Assembly (NCBI RefSeq): GCF_011440305.1
Contig: NZ_JAAOIW010000010.1
Span: forward strand, 62,001-126,000
Direction: 5' to 3'
DNA length: 64,000 nt
Source: Paenibacillus agricola
Lineage (GTDB): Bacteria > Bacillota > Bacilli > Paenibacillales > NBRC-103111
Both the position numbers and the translations under genes were made by a program. Position 1 is the stretch's first letter, and the number at the start of each line of letters is the position of its first letter. This document shows positions 7,551-17,755 of this stretch, piece after piece. Below the pieces are notes generated by a model that did not search any database, had not been told where the DNA came from, and saw only the letters and a list, made by a program, of their open reading frames with translations.

Positions 7551-9125
7551 ATGCCGGTCATGCATCGCAGCGTATACTGGGCGCTTTTTCTTTGTCTGTT
7601 TGCTTTAGAATTTTCTGCAGGCTACTATGTGAGCCATGTTATAGGCTATGTCCACTCCGACTCGATGAGCCGTGTGGCCAATGCATTTTACGTTTTATAT
7701 AGCCGCGATCCGCATCTGGGTGCGATTGGCTTTGTCTGGAATCCTTTGCCCAGTATTATTGAACTGGTCCTGCTGCTGCCGTACCCTTGGTTCCCTGCTC
7801 TTGCCTCCTCGGCAATAGCGGGTGTGATCATGAGCAGTGTCTTCGCAGGGATGACAGCGGTCATTCTGGCTCGTGCTGCGATTGAGTTTGGGCAATCACG
7901 CTGGTTTGCTGTCCTGTTCAGCCTGAGCTTTAGCTGCAATCCTTTTATCTTTCTATTCGGCGCTAACGGCTTGAGCGATGCCCCCTTTATTTACTTTATC
8001 ATGTCGGCTGTTATCCATCTATGCCACTGGATGCAAGGGCGCAGAGTGGGAAGCTTGATTAGAGTAAGCTTTATGCTGGCATTAGCCTTCTGGACCCGCT
8101 ATGAGGCTGTCCCCCTAGGCGCTGCCTTGGCATTAGTGATTATTATCATTGTGTTCCGGGTACCGGCAAGCGATCCCAGATTGGAGCCTCCCATTGAGCG
8201 CAATTTGAGGTTCAAGCTGTATCACATTGAGGGAACCTGGGCGATGATGCTTGCCCCTGTTGTTTATTCAGGCTTGATCTGGATAGGGCTGAACTATTTA
8301 ATTATGGGCAACGCACTTTATTTTCTGAATTCGGAATACTCCAATGTAGCACAGGCTCAAGGGTTGGGAACGGACCAGACGTTCGTTGATATGAAGGGCA
8401 ATCCGTTTTTGGGCATCTTGTTCGTAGCTAAGAAAACGATGTATTATTCCGTTCCGCTGGCGAGTGTCATCTTGCTAAGGATATGGAATAGGCGGTGGCT
8501 GGTCTGGGATTTTCTGGTGCTGCTCTGTCTGTTTGCTTCGATTTTGGCACTGCAATTTTATATGCTGATGAAGGGCACCTCCTATGGCTGGTTCCGTTAC
8601 TTCTTGTACGTATTGCCAATCACAGTAGCTTGGTTGCCCTATGAGCTTTCGCGGGTGAAAAAATCTTGGGTCAATTACAGCATTGTACTGGTAGGGATGG
8701 TAATTAGCGGCTACATCCTGACCAATGCTTTGATGAATCCCGAAATTGCCCCCGATGAGAACAAATACCTGCATGCTTACGAACATGCTACGGGCCAGCA
8801 GGTTGAGAAGGAAGTAGCTGCTTTTCTGGATACAGAGCTTGACGGCTATAATATATTGATGGATTCGTACTCGGCCTATGCGGTTATTTTGAATAGCCGG
8901 GCTCCAAGTAAATTTTTAATTACCAGTGATTCAACGTTTAAGGAATCTCTTCTGGATCCGGTTGGAACCGGGGTTGATTTTATATTGAGTCCCAAGCCTA
9001 ATGCAAGCTCGGCTTCAAGCGCTGACAATTCGACTTATCTCAATTTTTATGAAAAAGGTACTTCATGGACTTCCTTATATAAGGAATTTGGCGGTAAGTG
9101 GAGGTTGTATAAAATTATTCGGTAA
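7551..9125 (+). CDS. GT-C type polytopic membrane glycosyltransferase
   Basis: A 524-residue membrane protein with about 10 hydrophobic segments. The first extracytoplasmic loop contains acidic HSDSMSR (about residues 31-37), and the order loop, helices, short C-terminal soluble domain fits the ArnT/PMT-like GT-C superfamily. Such enzymes take a sugar from a polyprenyl-phosphate carrier on the outer face of the membrane. The gene starts 6 bases after the previous one, with a GGGG-rich site. It is followed by a GtrB-like gene, whose product would supply the polyprenyl-phosphate sugar, and by a GtrA-like flippase. Acceptor unknown. Confidence 0.75.
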   Translation: MPVMHRSVYWALFLCLFALEFSAGYYVSHVIGYVHSDSMSRVANAFYVLYSRDPHLGAIGFVWNPLPSIIELVLLLPYPWFPALASSAIAGVIMSSVFAGMTAVILARAAIEFGQSRWFAVLFSLSFSCNPFIFLFGANGLSDAPFIYFIMSAVIHLCHWMQGRRVGSLIRVSFMLALAFWTRYEAVPLGAALALVIIIIVFRVPASDPRLEPPIERNLRFKLYHIEGTWAMMLAPVVYSGLIWIGLNYLIMGNALYFLNSEYSNVAQAQGLGTDQTFVDMKGNPFLGILFVAKKTMYYSVPLASVILLRIWNRRWLVWDFLVLLCLFASILALQFYMLMKGTSYGWFRYFLYVLPITVAWLPYELSRVKKSWVNYSIVLVGMVISGYILTNALMNPEIAPDENKYLHAYEHATGQQVEKEVAAFLDTELDGYNILMDSYSAYAVILNSRAPSKFLITSDSTFKESLLDPVGTGVDFILSPKPNASSASSADNSTYLNFYEKGTSWTSLYKEFGGKWRLYKIIR

Positions 9126-9139
9126 TCGAGGTGAGGAAA

Positions 9140-10120
9140 ATGAATCAGCCTATTCCAGAAATTTCTATGGTGATTCCGGTATATAATGAAGCCGTTCATA
9201 TCGGTCATTCCCTGCTATTAATTGAAGAAGAGCTTAAGCGTATTACCTTTTCATATGAGATTATTGTCATTGATGACGGTTCGAAGGATGATACTTGGCA
9301 GCAGTTGGTGCTAGCTGGCGACCGGTCGGCGCATTTCACCGGAATACGCCTTAGTCGTAATTTTGGTAAGGAATTGGCTTTGTGTGCGGGTTTGGAGCAT
9401 GCACGTGGACAAGCCGTCATTGTTATGGACTCCGACCTGCAGCATCCCCCAGCCCTATTGTCACGAATGATTCATCTGTGGCGAGAGGATGGTGCTGAAA
9501 TTGTGGAATGTGTAAAGTTTGACCGAGGCAAGGAGTCTTTGAACAAATCGTTCAGCTCGGCGATTTTTTACAGTGTGCTTAACACCTTATCTGGATTCGA
9601 TCTGCGCGGCGCTTCCGATTTTAAGCTGCTAGACCAAAAGGTCATTCAGGCTTGGAGGGAGATGCCGGAGAGGAATATGTTTTTTCGTGGCATGACGACA
9701 TGGCTTGGCTATAATCGAGTACAGATTCCCTTTGAGGTAGCTGAGCGTGCAGGCGGAAAAACCCAATGGCCATTTAGCAGCTTGCTGAAGCTGGCAGTTC
9801 ATGCAGTGGTTTCGTTTTCGTCCATTCCTTTGCGGTTTGTCAGCTTATTTGGATTTGCTTTTTTGCTTGGTGCTATTATTCTGGGTATCCAAACGTTGTA
9901 CCAGAAATTTATTGGCGATGCTGTGACCGGGTTTACGACAGTCATCCTGCTGCTGCTTGTTGTGGGCAGTGTCATTATGATTTCGCTTGGCATCATTGGT
10001 GAATATATTGCCTCGATTTATAATGAAGTAAAGGGAAGGCCACGATATTTGGTCAGCCAAAAAATCACCAGTAAAACGGCAGTGACAGAAGTGGCTTATC
10101 AAGTAAGTAAAGCGTTATGA
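9140..10120 (+). CDS. GtrB/DPM1-like polyprenyl-phosphate glycosyltransferase
   Basis: This protein transfers a sugar from a nucleotide donor to undecaprenyl phosphate on the cytosolic face. The N-terminal GT2 domain has VIPVYNEA, VIDDGSKDDT, the FGKELALCAGLEHARG helix and the metal-binding MDSDLQHPP. Two C-terminal transmembrane helices end in the family's GEYIASIYNEVKGRPRY. I start at ATG 9140 because GAGGTGAGG (9128-9136) precedes it; an in-frame GTG at 9131 lies inside that site. Length is 326 residues, normal for the family. The stop overlaps the next gene's ATG (ATGA). Confidence 0.9.
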   Translation: MNQPIPEISMVIPVYNEAVHIGHSLLLIEEELKRITFSYEIIVIDDGSKDDTWQQLVLAGDRSAHFTGIRLSRNFGKELALCAGLEHARGQAVIVMDSDLQHPPALLSRMIHLWREDGAEIVECVKFDRGKESLNKSFSSAIFYSVLNTLSGFDLRGASDFKLLDQKVIQAWREMPERNMFFRGMTTWLGYNRVQIPFEVAERAGGKTQWPFSSLLKLAVHAVVSFSSIPLRFVSLFGFAFLLGAIILGIQTLYQKFIGDAVTGFTTVILLLLVVGSVIMISLGIIGEYIASIYNEVKGRPRYLVSQKITSKTAVTEVAYQVSKAL

Positions 10121-10509
10121 AGCGGCTTTTGTTCAGATATGGAGCCGTCGGTTTATTAGGAACCTTACTTCATTTTGCTGCTTTGTATGTATTGGTGGAA
10201 GCGTTCGGGTTCAATCCGGTACTAGCCTCCACGTTGGGGTTTGTACTGGTTTTGCTTATTTCTTATTTGATCAACAAACTTTGGACTTTTCAGGACTCAC
10301 CCTCAGGCTGGAAGCCATTCCTGAAATATACAGTCGTCTCGATGGCTGGTTTGTTACTTAACAGTGGAATTATGTATACTGCGGTGGATTGGCTGCATTT
10401 CAATTATTTGATCGCGCAATGCTTCGTCGTTGTGGCGGTACCTGCGTCCAATTTCCTTTTTAATTATTACTGGACCTTCCGCCCGGAGGACAGACATTCG
10501 CAAGCATGA
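10117..10509 (+). CDS. GtrA-family membrane protein
   Basis: A 130-residue protein with four transmembrane helices and the GtrA start FRYGAVGLLGTLLHFAALY plus ISYLINKLWTF and a closing FNYYWTF. GtrA proteins are thought to flip polyprenyl-phosphate-linked sugars across the membrane. It overlaps the GtrB-like gene by 4 bases, a common gtrA/gtrB arrangement, and closes the operon. The GT-C gene upstream is the likely user of the flipped sugar. Confidence 0.9.
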   Translation: MKRLLFRYGAVGLLGTLLHFAALYVLVEAFGFNPVLASTLGFVLVLLISYLINKLWTFQDSPSGWKPFLKYTVVSMAGLLLNSGIMYTAVDWLHFNYLIAQCFVVVAVPASNFLFNYYWTFRPEDRHSQA

Positions 10510-10555
10510 GCGTAAAGGTGAAGTTTATGGGAAGCATATGGAAAACAAGTCGTCC

Positions 10556-10584
10556 TTGACTCTTCCATGGATTCGGCTTATAAT
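10556..10584 (+). promoter_or_regulatory. Promoter of the ilv-leu operon
   Basis: TTGACT (10556-10561) and TATAAT (10579-10584) are separated by exactly 17 bases. Transcription should start near 10591, immediately ahead of the T-box leader. Confidence 0.85.
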
Positions 10585-10590
10585 ATTAAA

Positions 10591-10935
10591 AAAGTACAAC
10601 AGATGTAACTGCAATGATGAGGACGAAGTTGTAAGGGCCCTTATGATCCAGAGAGCAGCGGATTTGCTGAAACCAATGCCATTAATCCCTTATATACGAG
10701 CTCACCTCGGAGCTGTTTTCCTGAAAAGTATATTCTTCTAGAATATAGCTATTAGGGAAAAACGGAATCGCACACGTTATCGTGCTAAGGTATAACAGCT
10801 GGATAGATCTGCTGCGTACCTGTCAAGGTTATTTGCTGTGAGGCAGGTAACAAATTCTGGGTGGTACCACGGAAGATTAGAACCCCTTTCGTCCCTTCAG
10901 ACGCTTATTTTGCGTTTGGGATGAGAGGGGTTTTT
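10591..10935 (+). ncRNA. T-box leader, leucine specifier CTC
   Basis: All landmarks of a tRNA-sensing T-box are present. These are GATGAGGACGAAGTTGTA near the start, the AGAGAGCAGCGG...GCTGAAA region of stem I, then the specifier loop GAG-CTC-ACCTCGGAG with CTC at 10701-10703. The conserved T-box TTCTGGGTGGTACCACGG ends at 10872. The terminator pairs AACCCCTTTCGTCCC with GGGATGAGAGGGGTT (10881-10932) and ends in five T. CTC reads leucine, so uncharged tRNA-Leu(GAG) should allow readthrough into ilvB. Confidence 0.95.
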
Positions 10936-10967
10936 CGCGTTTCCAGTTTACGAGAGGAGGACAAATC

Positions 10968-12710
10968 ATGATCGTTCAAACTACCAAGAAATCTAAAGAA
11001 CAGTTGCACAAGGAACTGCTTCAACCGGATGTAATTACAGGATCGGAAATGCTGCTTCGCAGCCTACTGTTGGAGGAAGTGGATTGCGTCTTTGGTTACC
11101 CCGGCGGAGCGGTATTATATATTTATGATGCGATGCATGGCAATCCAGACTTCAAACATCTGTTGACCCGCCATGAGCAAGGTGCTATACATGCAGCTGA
11201 CGGCTATGCGCGTTCTACCGGAAAAGTTGGGGTCTGTATTGCGACCTCGGGACCTGGAGCTACCAACCTGGTTACGGGGATTGCTACAGCTTACATGGAC
11301 TCGGTACCGCTCGTAGTCATTACGGGTAATGTTGCGACTACTGTGATCGGAACGGATGCTTTTCAGGAAGCAGACATTACCGGGATTACGTTGCCCATCA
11401 CGAAGCACAGCTATTTGGTAAGGGATGTTAAGGATTTGCCGCGTGTGATTAAAGAAGCTTTCCATATTGCTTCTACAGGTCGTAGAGGACCGGTATTGAT
11501 CGATATTCCTAAAGACGTTTCCAATGCAGCAGCGGCATTCTATTACCCTGAGAAGGTAGAGATTCGTGGTTACCATCCTACGGTTCAGCCTAATAAGCTG
11601 CAAGTCGATAAAATGCTTGAGGCGATTACCGAGGCGAAACGCCCTGTTATTTTGGCTGGTGGCGGCGCTGTATACGCGGATGCATCCAAAGAACTATTGG
11701 AGTTTGTTGAAAAGACACAAATTCCCGTGACGACCACGTTACTTGGATTAGGCGGTTTCCCTAGCGCGCATCCATTATGGATGGGCATGCCGGGTATGCA
11801 TGGAACCTACACGGCAAACCATGCCTTGCAGGATTGTGACCTACTCATTGCAATCGGAGCCCGCTTCGATGATCGGGTAACGATGAAAGTCAATGGATTT
11901 GCTCCAAAGGCATTAAAGATTGTCCATATTGATGTGGATCCGGCAGAAATCGGCAAAATTGTTGAAGCTACGATTCCCGTTGTTGGCGATATTAAAGCGG
12001 TGCTACAGCTTGCCAACCTGAAGGCGAAGAAGTCGCAATCAGAGGATTGGATCCAGCATATTCAAGAAGACAAGAGGAACCACCCACTGCGCTATAAGGA
12101 TTCGGACACGGAGCTGAAGCCGCAATTTGTTATTGAAATGATCCACGAAACCACGAATGGTGATGCTATTGTTACAACAGATGTTGGGCAGCATCAAATG
12201 TGGGCGGCACAATATTACAAATTCAACAAACCGCGTTCATGGATTACATCAGGTGGCTTGGGCACGATGGGCTTTGGCTTCCCATCCGCAATCGGCGCAC
12301 AAGTAGCTAACCCAGATCGTTTGGTTGTATCAATCAATGGTGATGGTGGCATGCAAATGTGCTCGCAGGAGCTGGCGATTTGTGCGATTAACAAGATTCC
12401 TGTTAAAATAGTAGTTATTAATAATCAGGTGCTTGGCATGGTACGCCAATGGCAAGAAATTATCCATGAGAATCGCTTCAGCCATATTGATTTGGCTGGC
12501 AGCCCCGATTTTGTTAAGCTTGCGGAAGCTTACGGTGTAAAAGGCTTGAGGGCGACTAACAAAGAAGAAGCCCGCCGTATGTGGCAGGAAGCATTGGATA
12601 CCCCAGGTCCGGTGCTCGTCGAATTTTTCGTCCGCAGGGACGAGAATGTGTACCCGATGGTTATAGCTGGTACAACGATCGATCAAATGATAATGGGGGA
12701 TTCGGAATGA
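10968..12710 (+). CDS. ilvB: Acetolactate synthase, large catalytic subunit
   Basis: This ThDP enzyme condenses pyruvate with pyruvate or 2-oxobutyrate in valine, leucine and isoleucine synthesis. At 580 residues it has normal length. The catalytic glutamate lies in TRHEQGAIHAADGYAR, and the ThDP/Mg motif is NGDGGMQMCSQELA followed by VVINNQ. Other family marks include CIATSGPGATNLVTGIA and GLGTMGFGFPSAIGAQVA. The start has GAGGAGG in front. The stop overlaps ilvN (ATGA), so the subunits are coupled. Control is by the leucine T-box just upstream. Confidence 0.97.
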   Translation: MIVQTTKKSKEQLHKELLQPDVITGSEMLLRSLLLEEVDCVFGYPGGAVLYIYDAMHGNPDFKHLLTRHEQGAIHAADGYARSTGKVGVCIATSGPGATNLVTGIATAYMDSVPLVVITGNVATTVIGTDAFQEADITGITLPITKHSYLVRDVKDLPRVIKEAFHIASTGRRGPVLIDIPKDVSNAAAAFYYPEKVEIRGYHPTVQPNKLQVDKMLEAITEAKRPVILAGGGAVYADASKELLEFVEKTQIPVTTTLLGLGGFPSAHPLWMGMPGMHGTYTANHALQDCDLLIAIGARFDDRVTMKVNGFAPKALKIVHIDVDPAEIGKIVEATIPVVGDIKAVLQLANLKAKKSQSEDWIQHIQEDKRNHPLRYKDSDTELKPQFVIEMIHETTNGDAIVTTDVGQHQMWAAQYYKFNKPRSWITSGGLGTMGFGFPSAIGAQVANPDRLVVSINGDGGMQMCSQELAICAINKIPVKIVVINNQVLGMVRQWQEIIHENRFSHIDLAGSPDFVKLAEAYGVKGLRATNKEEARRMWQEALDTPGPVLVEFFVRRDENVYPMVIAGTTIDQMIMGDSE

Positions 12711-13198
12711 TGATTCATAAACATACGATTTCCGTACTAGTTAATAACCAGCCCGGCGTGCTGCAACGGGTTTCCGGCCTGTTCGGCCGCCGAGGCTTTA
12801 ACATTGAAAGTATTTCGGTGGGCGAAGCCGAAGAGCAAGGCTTGTCCCGGATGGTTATCGTAACGACAGGGGACGATAAAACCTTGGAGCAGGTATCCAA
12901 ACAATTATATAAATTAATTGATGTCATTAAGGTTATCGATTTAAGCTCGAACCCGATGGTTGCCCGTGAGCTGGCTTTAATTAAAGTACATGCGGAGCCG
13001 AGCGTGCGCCCAGAGATTTTTGGCTTGGTGGAAACGTTCCGTGCCTCGGTAGTCGATATTAGTCCCAACTCACTAATTATCCAAGTGGTGGGTGATGCCT
13101 TGAAGATTGAAGCGATGGCTGAATTATTGAAGCCTTACGGAATCCGTGAGCTGTCCAGAACAGGCATCACGGCTATGGTACGCGGTATAAGCAAGTAA
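12707..13198 (+). CDS. ilvN: Acetolactate synthase, small regulatory subunit
   Basis: A 163-residue subunit that activates IlvB and confers valine feedback inhibition. The N-terminal ACT domain reads HTISVLVNNQPGVLQRVSGL, then GFNIESISVG. A C-terminal domain with ELALIKVHAE and IRELSRTGITAMVRG completes the family pattern. The ATG at 12707 overlaps the ilvB stop and is preceded by GGGGGA; a second ATG follows directly. A longer upstream frame inside ilvB is not used. Confidence 0.95.
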   Translation: MMIHKHTISVLVNNQPGVLQRVSGLFGRRGFNIESISVGEAEEQGLSRMVIVTTGDDKTLEQVSKQLYKLIDVIKVIDLSSNPMVARELALIKVHAEPSVRPEIFGLVETFRASVVDISPNSLIIQVVGDALKIEAMAELLKPYGIRELSRTGITAMVRGISK

Positions 13199-13312
13199 GG
13201 GATTGGAGCAAAGCTTCAATCAAGGTTGCGAATAATTAAGCTGAGCCACAGTATTTTCGAGTAAGTCAAGCCGTTCCATTTTTCAATCGATTATTATTAA
13301 TGAAAGCGACTT

Positions 13313-14394
<1,082 letters not shown>

Positions 14395-14497
14395 GCATCT
14401 CCCATTATGAGCAACCGAATGGTAACTAAACATTCTGTTGTTTGATAAAAGGGGCTATACAGATAACTGAGGTCGGCTTGAAGGTAATGGGAATGTT

Positions 14498-14615
14498 TAC
14501 GGCGGTAAGTCCTCCGGTTTCTCACCTTCGGGCCGTACCTTTTTCTGCTTAAAGACGATGTAAATTTTCTTCGAAAATTAAGTGATGCTTACGAAGCTAG
14601 TTTTCTTCGAAAACT
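14498..14615 (+). promoter_or_regulatory. Structured ilvC-leuA spacer: possible attenuator and two twin hairpins
   Basis: TACGGC (14498-14503) pairs with GCCGTA (14532-14537), followed by CCTTTTT, which resembles a weak terminator. Two near-identical small hairpins follow at 14563-14579 and 14599-14615. Each has a 7-bp stem around TTC, and TTTTCTTCGAAAA is repeated 36 bases apart. The second ends just before the leuA binding site. A role in leuA expression is inference. Confidence 0.45.
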
Positions 14616-14634
14616 TTCAGGAGGTGACCCACCC

Positions 14635-16191
14635 ATGAGAAAAATATATATATTTGATACGACACTGAGAGACGGGGAGCAATCACCAGGCGTAAACCTC
14701 AACATGCAGGAAAAGCTGGAAATTGCCCTTCAGCTAGAACGGCTTGGTGTTGACCGGATTGAGGCTGGCTTCCCAGCAGCATCTCCAGGCGATCTTGCTG
14801 GTGTTAACGCAGTAGCCCGTGCGATCAAGAACGCTTCGGTCATTGGCCTAGCGCGTTCGCGTGAGCAGGACATCGATGCGGTTGTTGAGGCGCTAAAAGG
14901 GGCGCAGGATCCATGTCTGCACTTATTCCTGGCTACATCGCCCATTCACCGTAAATACAAGCTGAAGATGGAAAAGCAGCAGGTATTGGAAACCGCGGAG
15001 AAGGCGATTCGCTATGCGAAAAAATATTTTGATAAAGTTGAATTTTCTCCAGAGGATGCAGGGCGGACAGAGCTGGATTTCCTGTGCGAAGTCACCGCTA
15101 TGGCGATTCGTGCTGGTGCTACGGTCGTCAATATCCCGGATACAGTGGGCTATTTAAATCCGAGCGAATTCGGTAATATTTTCAAAGTATTGAAAGAAAA
15201 TGTGGTCGGCATCGAAAAAATCCAATTGAGCGCACATTGCCACGATGATCTCGGGATGGCTACAGCCAATGCTTTGGCTGCGGTATTGAATGGTGCCGAC
15301 CAAATCGAAGGTACGATCAATGGAATCGGTGAACGTGCTGGTAACACGTCGCTAGAGGAGGTTGCCATGGCTCTTGAGACAAGGCAGGACTTCTTTGGGG
15401 CCAAGACTTCACTGGTGCTGGGCGAGATTGCCCGTACAAGCCGTTTGGTCAGCAAACTGACAGGTATGGTCGTGCCAGGCAACAAAGCGATTGTAGGTGC
15501 CAATGCGTTCGCCCACGAATCCGGTATTCATCAGGATGGAATGCTCAAGGAAAAAACAACCTACGAAATCATGTCGCCGGAAATGATCGGATTGAAAGAA
15601 AGCACGCTCGTGCTGGGCAAGCATTCCGGTCGCCATGCTTTCCGTGAAAAGCTGATTGATTTAGGTTATGAGCTATCCGACGAACAGGTGAATATAGCTT
15701 TTGGGAAATTCAAAGATGTAGCCGACAAGAAAAAGGATGTAACCGACGAGGACATCCGTGCACTGATCGAAGAAAAGCTGATTGAAACGCCAGAGGTCTT
15801 TACGCTCGATAAGATGCAGCTTTCGTATGGCAACCAATCGATTCCTACAGCTACGATTCGCGTTAATACGCTTGAAGGCGGAGCGGTTGAAGAAGCAGCC
15901 GAAGGAAATGGATCGGTAGATGCGATCTATAAGGCCATCGACAAGGTAACCAAAGAAGAGGTGGAGTTGGAGGATTACTCCATTAAATCGGTTACCCAGG
16001 GCAAGGATGCGCTAGGCGAGGTTCATGTTTTAATGCGCCAAGGCGACTATTCCGTCCAAGGCCGCGGCGTAAGCACCGATATCTTAGAAGCAAGCGCCAA
16101 GGCATATATCGATGCGATCAACCGATTGATTGAGAAGCGCAAATCACCGGCTCGCACGCGCAATAGCCGTGACAATGTGACTTTGATTTAA
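14635..16191 (+). CDS. leuA: 2-isopropylmalate synthase
   Basis: This enzyme condenses acetyl-CoA with 2-oxoisovalerate, the first committed step of leucine synthesis. The catalytic barrel begins with [17 protein letters not shown], where the Arg-Asp pair is active. Metal ligands are in [20 protein letters not shown], and [18 protein letters not shown] follows. The C-terminal regulatory domain, with [20 protein letters not shown] and the closing part to residue 518, binds leucine for feedback. The start has CAGGAGGTGA in front. A strong terminator follows, so leuB is separately expressed or depends on readthrough. Confidence 0.97.
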   Translation: MRKIYIFDTTLRDGEQSPGVNLNMQEKLEIALQLERLGVDRIEAGFPAASPGDLAGVNAVARAIKNASVIGLARSREQDIDAVVEALKGAQDPCLHLFLATSPIHRKYKLKMEKQQVLETAEKAIRYAKKYFDKVEFSPEDAGRTELDFLCEVTAMAIRAGATVVNIPDTVGYLNPSEFGNIFKVLKENVVGIEKIQLSAHCHDDLGMATANALAAVLNGADQIEGTINGIGERAGNTSLEEVAMALETRQDFFGAKTSLVLGEIARTSRLVSKLTGMVVPGNKAIVGANAFAHESGIHQDGMLKEKTTYEIMSPEMIGLKESTLVLGKHSGRHAFREKLIDLGYELSDEQVNIAFGKFKDVADKKKDVTDEDIRALIEEKLIETPEVFTLDKMQLSYGNQSIPTATIRVNTLEGGAVEEAAEGNGSVDAIYKAIDKVTKEEVELEDYSIKSVTQGKDALGEVHVLMRQGDYSVQGRGVSTDILEASAKAYIDAINRLIEKRKSPARTRNSRDNVTLI

Positions 16192-16197
16192 CCTAAA

Positions 16198-16244
16198 ACG
16201 CTCCAGATTAAGTGCCTTCCGGCTCTAAATCTGGAGTGTTTTTT
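16198..16244 (+). terminator. Strong intrinsic terminator after leuA
   Basis: ACGCTCCAGATT (16198-16209) pairs with AAATCTGGAGTGT (16227-16239), followed by six T. Its 3' arm also contains GGAGTG, which could serve as a ribosome binding site for the small ORF that begins at 16245. Confidence 0.9.
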
Positions 16245-16310
16245 ATGAGTAATGATGCGATTCTAGTATTGTTCATTCTATTGGTCATCATTACTCGCAG
16301 TTGTTTCTAA
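16245..16310 (+). CDS. 21-residue YjcZ-like hydrophobic micropeptide
   Basis: ATG at 16245 opens a 21-codon frame, MSNDAILVLFILLVIITRSCF, that ends at TAA. The hydrophobic VLFILLVII core closely recalls the YjcZ family of small sporulation-associated membrane peptides. A GGAGTG lies 6 bases upstream within the leuA terminator arm. Chance is possible at this length, but the composition and binding site together favour a real gene. Confidence 0.45.
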   Translation: MSNDAILVLFILLVIITRSCF

Positions 16311-16333
16311 ACGAATTGATTATGTAATAGCAA

Positions 16334-16358
16334 AAAGCCCCCGGCATCCGAGGGCTTT
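16334..16358. terminator. GC-rich hairpin, best T run on minus strand
   Basis: AAAGCCC (16334-16340) pairs with GGGCTTT (16352-16358) around CCGG..CCG. On the plus strand only TTT follows; on the minus strand the stem is followed by TTTTTG. No minus-strand gene lies nearby, so it may end the small ORF at 16245 inefficiently or be bidirectional. Confidence 0.5.
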
Positions 16359-16551
16359 CCCTATGCAGGGAAACGATACAAAGCTGGAGCCGTGTTTAAG
16401 GCGGCTTATACGCTGGGTGAAAATGATAGTTCATCATGCTTGGCATGCTAATTGCTTTTACCTATGAAGATCATAGCTTTTATATCTTTGTATTAGGGAG
16501 CGGAATGTGGTAAAAGTAGAGTATACTACATGAAATCTAGGAGTGAATCGA

Positions 16552-17640
16552 ATGGCTGACGTAAAAAAGATCGCAGTAATTGATGGAGATGGAATCGGAC
16601 CAGAGGTTGTGGCCGAAGCGTTAAAGGTAATGAAGAAAACTGAGGAAATATTTGGTTATCGTTTTGAAACTGAACATGGCTTGTTTGGCGGTATTGCTAT
16701 TGATGAAAAGGGAACGCCGCTTCCACAAGAAACCTTAGAAATGTGCAAAAAATCCGATGCCGTGTTATTAGGTGCTGTAGGCGGTCCGAAATGGGACAAC
16801 AACTCCAAGGAGCTTCGTCCAGAAACGGGCTTGCTGGCTATCCGTAAGGAGCTTGGCTTGTTCTCGAATATTCGCCCTGCTGTTATTTTTGACTGTCTAA
16901 AGGATGCTTCGACTCTAAAGCCCGAAGTTCTTGAAGGAACGGACCTTATCGTAGTTCGTGAATTAACCGGGGGGATTTATTTTGGTGAGAAATTCCGTCG
17001 CGAGGGCGCGAATGGTCTAGAAGCAGTTGACACTTGTGTGTACAATGTCATGGAAATTGAGCGTATTGCCCGTCAAGCGTTCGAAATCGCACAAACCCGC
17101 AGCAAAAGGTTGGCATCAGTTGATAAAGCTAACGTGCTGGAAACTTCACGCCTGTGGAGAGAAACGGTTATCCGCATATCTGCTGATTACCCAGATGTAG
17201 AGCTTGAGCATATTCTGGTTGATAACTGTGCGATGCAGTTGCTGCGCCGCCCGTCCAGCTTTGATGTAATCGTTACTGAAAATATGTTCGGCGATATTCT
17301 AAGCGACGAAGCCGCCATGCTGACTGGCTCCATTGGTATGCTTTCCTCCGCTTCCTTAGGCGAAGGCGCATTCGGATTGTACGAGCCCGTACATGGCTCC
17401 GCTCCTGATATTGCAGGTCAAGGCATCTCGAACCCAATCGCTACCGTGCTTTCTGTAGCCCTGATGTTCCGCTTGACGTTTGGCTACCACGATGCTGCCG
17501 AAGCGATTGAACGCGCAGTTAAAGAAGTGCTTGACGCTGGCCACCGCACAGGCGATATTGCTGTCGATAAAAGCAAAGCAATCGGTACGACGGCAATGGG
17601 TGATTTGATCGTAGCAGCAATCAGAAAAAATCCGAAATAA
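16552..17640 (+). CDS. leuB: 3-isopropylmalate dehydrogenase
   Basis: This NAD and Mg-dependent enzyme oxidises and decarboxylates 3-isopropylmalate in leucine synthesis. The 362-residue protein shows [18 protein letters not shown] at the N-terminus, [30 protein letters not shown] and the metal-binding [19 protein letters not shown] start at ATG 16552 with AGGAG (16539-16543) in front; an in-frame GTG at 16543 overlaps that site. It is separated from leuA by about 360 bases with a terminator. leuC and leuD are not in this window. Confidence 0.96.
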   Translation: MADVKKIAVIDGDGIGPEVVAEALKVMKKTEEIFGYRFETEHGLFGGIAIDEKGTPLPQETLEMCKKSDAVLLGAVGGPKWDNNSKELRPETGLLAIRKELGLFSNIRPAVIFDCLKDASTLKPEVLEGTDLIVVRELTGGIYFGEKFRREGANGLEAVDTCVYNVMEIERIARQAFEIAQTRSKRLASVDKANVLETSRLWRETVIRISADYPDVELEHILVDNCAMQLLRRPSSFDVIVTENMFGDILSDEAAMLTGSIGMLSSASLGEGAFGLYEPVHGSAPDIAGQGISNPIATVLSVALMFRLTFGYHDAAEAIERAVKEVLDAGHRTGDIAVDKSKAIGTTAMGDLIVAAIRKNPK

Positions 17641-17651
17641 TCGGATTCAGA

Positions 17652-17666
17652 TTATAATCATTATAA
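17652..17666 (+). promoter_or_regulatory. Perfect PerR box
   Basis: TTATAATCATTATAA matches the Bacillus PerR operator consensus TTATAATNATTATAA at every position. It lies 19 bases upstream of the -35 element for the peroxiredoxin gene. PerR represses peroxide-stress genes until its metal site is oxidised. Confidence 0.85.
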
Positions 17667-17685
17667 AATAATAATTACTTTAATC

Positions 17686-17714
17686 TTGACTTTGCCGAAG
17701 GCAAATGGTACGAT
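17686..17714 (+). promoter_or_regulatory. Promoter of the peroxiredoxin gene
   Basis: TTGACT (17686-17691) and TACGAT (17709-17714) are separated by 17 bases. The spacer contains the short inverted repeat TTTGCCGAAGGCAAA. Confidence 0.7.
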
Positions 17715-17755
17715 TTTAGTGAAGAAATCATACAATTCCGGGAGGTAATAAGTAG

